Of a stretch of DNA of 64,000 nucleotides, positions 62,958 to 64,000 are shown one piece after another. Below the pieces are notes generated by a model that saw only the letters and a program-made list of their open reading frames with translations, was not told the origin of the DNA and did no database searches. The stretch lies in the NCBI GenBank assembly GCA_030748215.1, contig JASMMK010000015.1:1-64000 (forward strand), read 5' to 3'. The position numbers and the translations under genes were made by a program. How positions within the stretch are numbered: position 1 is the first letter of the stretch; each line of letters starts with the position of its first letter. Source of the DNA: Candidatus Scalindua sp. GTDB lineage: Bacteria > Planctomycetota > Brocadiia > Brocadiales > Scalinduaceae.

Positions 62958-63614
62958 TCATATTTTCAGTGTACCCAGTATAGTAGACCCTGCTGATACC
63001 ATTTGTCCTTCTTTTATAGCTATTTCAAAAGCTGCTTGTTCAGGAATGTAGACTTCCAGTCTGGAACCGAACTTAATCATACCGAATCTCTTGCCTCGTT
63101 CAACATCCTGTCCAACGGTACAGTCGCATACAATTCTTCTGGCTACCTTACCTGCAACCTGTTTTATCATTATTTTTGTTTTTCCATCTCCTGTCAAAAT
63201 TCCCATCAAATTATGTTCATTCATTTCAGAACAATCAGGAGAACGTGCATCCAGGAACTTCCCGGGTACGTGTTTTATAAACTCTACTTTTCCACCATAT
63301 GAAATTCTATTGACGTGAACACTGAATACAGACATAAATATTGCAATCTTTAACGCCTTGCATTTTAAATAGTTATCCTCTTGTACCTGTGAAATTGCAA
63401 TTATGTTACCGTCAGCGGGAGAGACTAAATTGTCTTCTCCATCAGGAATGTCTCTGTTGGGATCCCTGAAGAAATATAAAACAAAAGATAGGAATACAAA
63501 AAACGGTATACTTGCCAACGGATAAAAAAAGAGGCTCAAAACTATCATTACAAACAAGAACATTCCAAAAAACGAGAGCTCTTTGGTACCATATTCAGCA
63601 AAAGGGAATCTCAT
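62958..63614 (-). CDS. psd: Phosphatidylserine decarboxylase proenzyme, short type
   Basis: The pyruvoyl enzyme makes phosphatidylethanolamine. The 218-residue proenzyme is the short form found in many bacteria and archaea. N-terminal hydrophobic segments (about residues 13-50) are followed by SPADGNIIAI, the HVNRISYGGKV block, the RRIVCDCTVGQDVERGKRFGMIKFGS segment, and the self-cleavage site in SAGSTILG, where the Ser becomes pyruvoyl. It is the furthest upstream gene of the ribE/psd reverse group. Confidence 0.95.
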   Translation of the reverse strand: MRFPFAEYGTKELSFFGMFLFVMIVLSLFFYPLASIPFFVFLSFVLYFFRDPNRDIPDGEDNLVSPADGNIIAISQVQEDNYLKCKALKIAIFMSVFSVHVNRISYGGKVEFIKHVPGKFLDARSPDCSEMNEHNLMGILTGDGKTKIMIKQVAGKVARRIVCDCTVGQDVERGKRFGMIKFGSRLEVYIPEQAAFEIAIKEGQMVSAGSTILGTLKI

Positions 63615-63899
63615 AAAAATAACACTCCTGACACTCTACATAATGTAAAATCATCATTTAAATGATGATAAAAGATAAAATGGAACAGATTGAAGATAGT
63701 GGTTTACCGGTTGAGTTTTGTGTTGTATGCACAATGAATCCTGCCAGCAAAGTACGTTATTTTCTAGCATATAAACATTTACATGTCAACCTAATGTCGC
63801 TCTTATCGAGTTATTTCTTTACAGTCCTTATTAATAGTTGTAATATGTTTTTCTACATGAATCAATCTATTAACAAATACCATATGGAGAATCTAAAAA

Positions 63900-64000
63900 A
63901 TGAAAGTCACACAGAGATTATTATATAAGTCTTTTTTTGCGGTGTTCCTGTTGTTTGCCGTTTATGGATGCCAGACCACCAATAATGCCGTTACTTCAGA
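63900..64000 (+). CDS. Lipoprotein (3' partial)
   Basis: The frame opens at ATG 63900 (GGAG about 12 bases upstream) and runs off the window. The 33 visible residues are a lipoprotein signal: basic start MKVTQRLLYK, hydrophobic core FFAVFLLFAV and a lipobox-like VYGC at residues 23-26, then QTTNNAVTS. Nothing of the mature domain is visible. Confidence 0.75.
   Translation, partial: MKVTQRLLYKSFFAVFLLFAVYGCQTTNNAVTS

Noticed and set aside
63662-63928. An 88-codon forward frame near the right end.
   Set aside because: It overlaps the start of the better-supported lipoprotein gene at 63900, has no ribosome binding site and an unconvincing composition.

Overview
The window (about 64 kb, AT-rich, densely coding) looks like a chromosomal contig of an anaerobic or microaerophilic Gram-negative bacterium. 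No rRNA or ribosomal protein gene is present, so taxonomy is inferred. The mix of a NO-reductase family enzyme, urease maturation genes, an archaeal-like chaperonin, futalosine menaquinone synthesis, homodimeric pyruvate:ferredoxin oxidoreductase, a possible hopanoid/lipid exporter and low G+C best suggests a Planctomycetota/Brocadiales (Scalindua-like anammox) genome. That is a moderate-confidence guess; no hydrazine or anammox marker gene lies in the window.

Layout. 1-1.8 kb: 3' part of a quinol NO-reductase homologue whose active site carries the His-to-Asn and Glu-to-Gln changes typical of putative nitric oxide dismutase. 1.9-10.6 kb: a forward urea block, ureE-ureF-ureG-ureD, a group II/III chaperonin, a DUR3-like urea symporter and a NarX/NarL-type two-component pair; the urease subunits are not here. 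10.7-17.5 kb, reverse: bacteriohemerythrin, RNase P RNA, zinc-ribbon coiled-coil protein, rpoD, dnaG and alr. 17.8-30.8 kb, mostly forward: a membrane protein, mqnA-mqnC, a Cys-containing unknown, an MlaC/HpnM-MMPL/HpnN-MlaA lipid-trafficking group, a reverse Cache receptor without transmitter, purD, an unknown, and speD-speE (speE apparently starting at CTG). 30.8-33.8 kb, reverse: tex and a secreted GlcG/HbpS-like protein separated by a perfect 32-bp palindrome.

34.2-44.6 kb, forward: a highly acidic repeat protein with a C-terminal membrane anchor, a PilZ protein, a small unknown, an AsmA-like protein, ftsH, an HtrA homologue that has lost catalytic Asp and Ser, and scpB. 44.7-48.3 kb, reverse: pyruvate:ferredoxin oxidoreductase. 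48.8-51.9 kb, forward: an ECF sigma/anti-sigma pair, a DUF2064 transferase and a DUF3108 protein. 51.9-56.3 kb, reverse: TIM-barrel protein, B12-type radical SAM protein, small-molecule kinase and flippase-like membrane protein, probably one pathway. 56.6-59.7 kb: small secreted or hypothetical genes. 59.7-63.6 kb, reverse: rsmA, flavodoxin, pdxA, ribE and psd. A lipoprotein gene runs off the right end.

Three genes between 54 and 59 kb are interrupted: two by in-frame TAG codons in the same TTCTAG context and one by a G9 tract. They may be real pseudogenes, switchable or recoded genes, or consensus errors. Two copies of an ~87-bp intergenic hairpin repeat occur at 17.6 and 56.4 kb. I found no tRNA, CRISPR array, insertion sequence or prophage.
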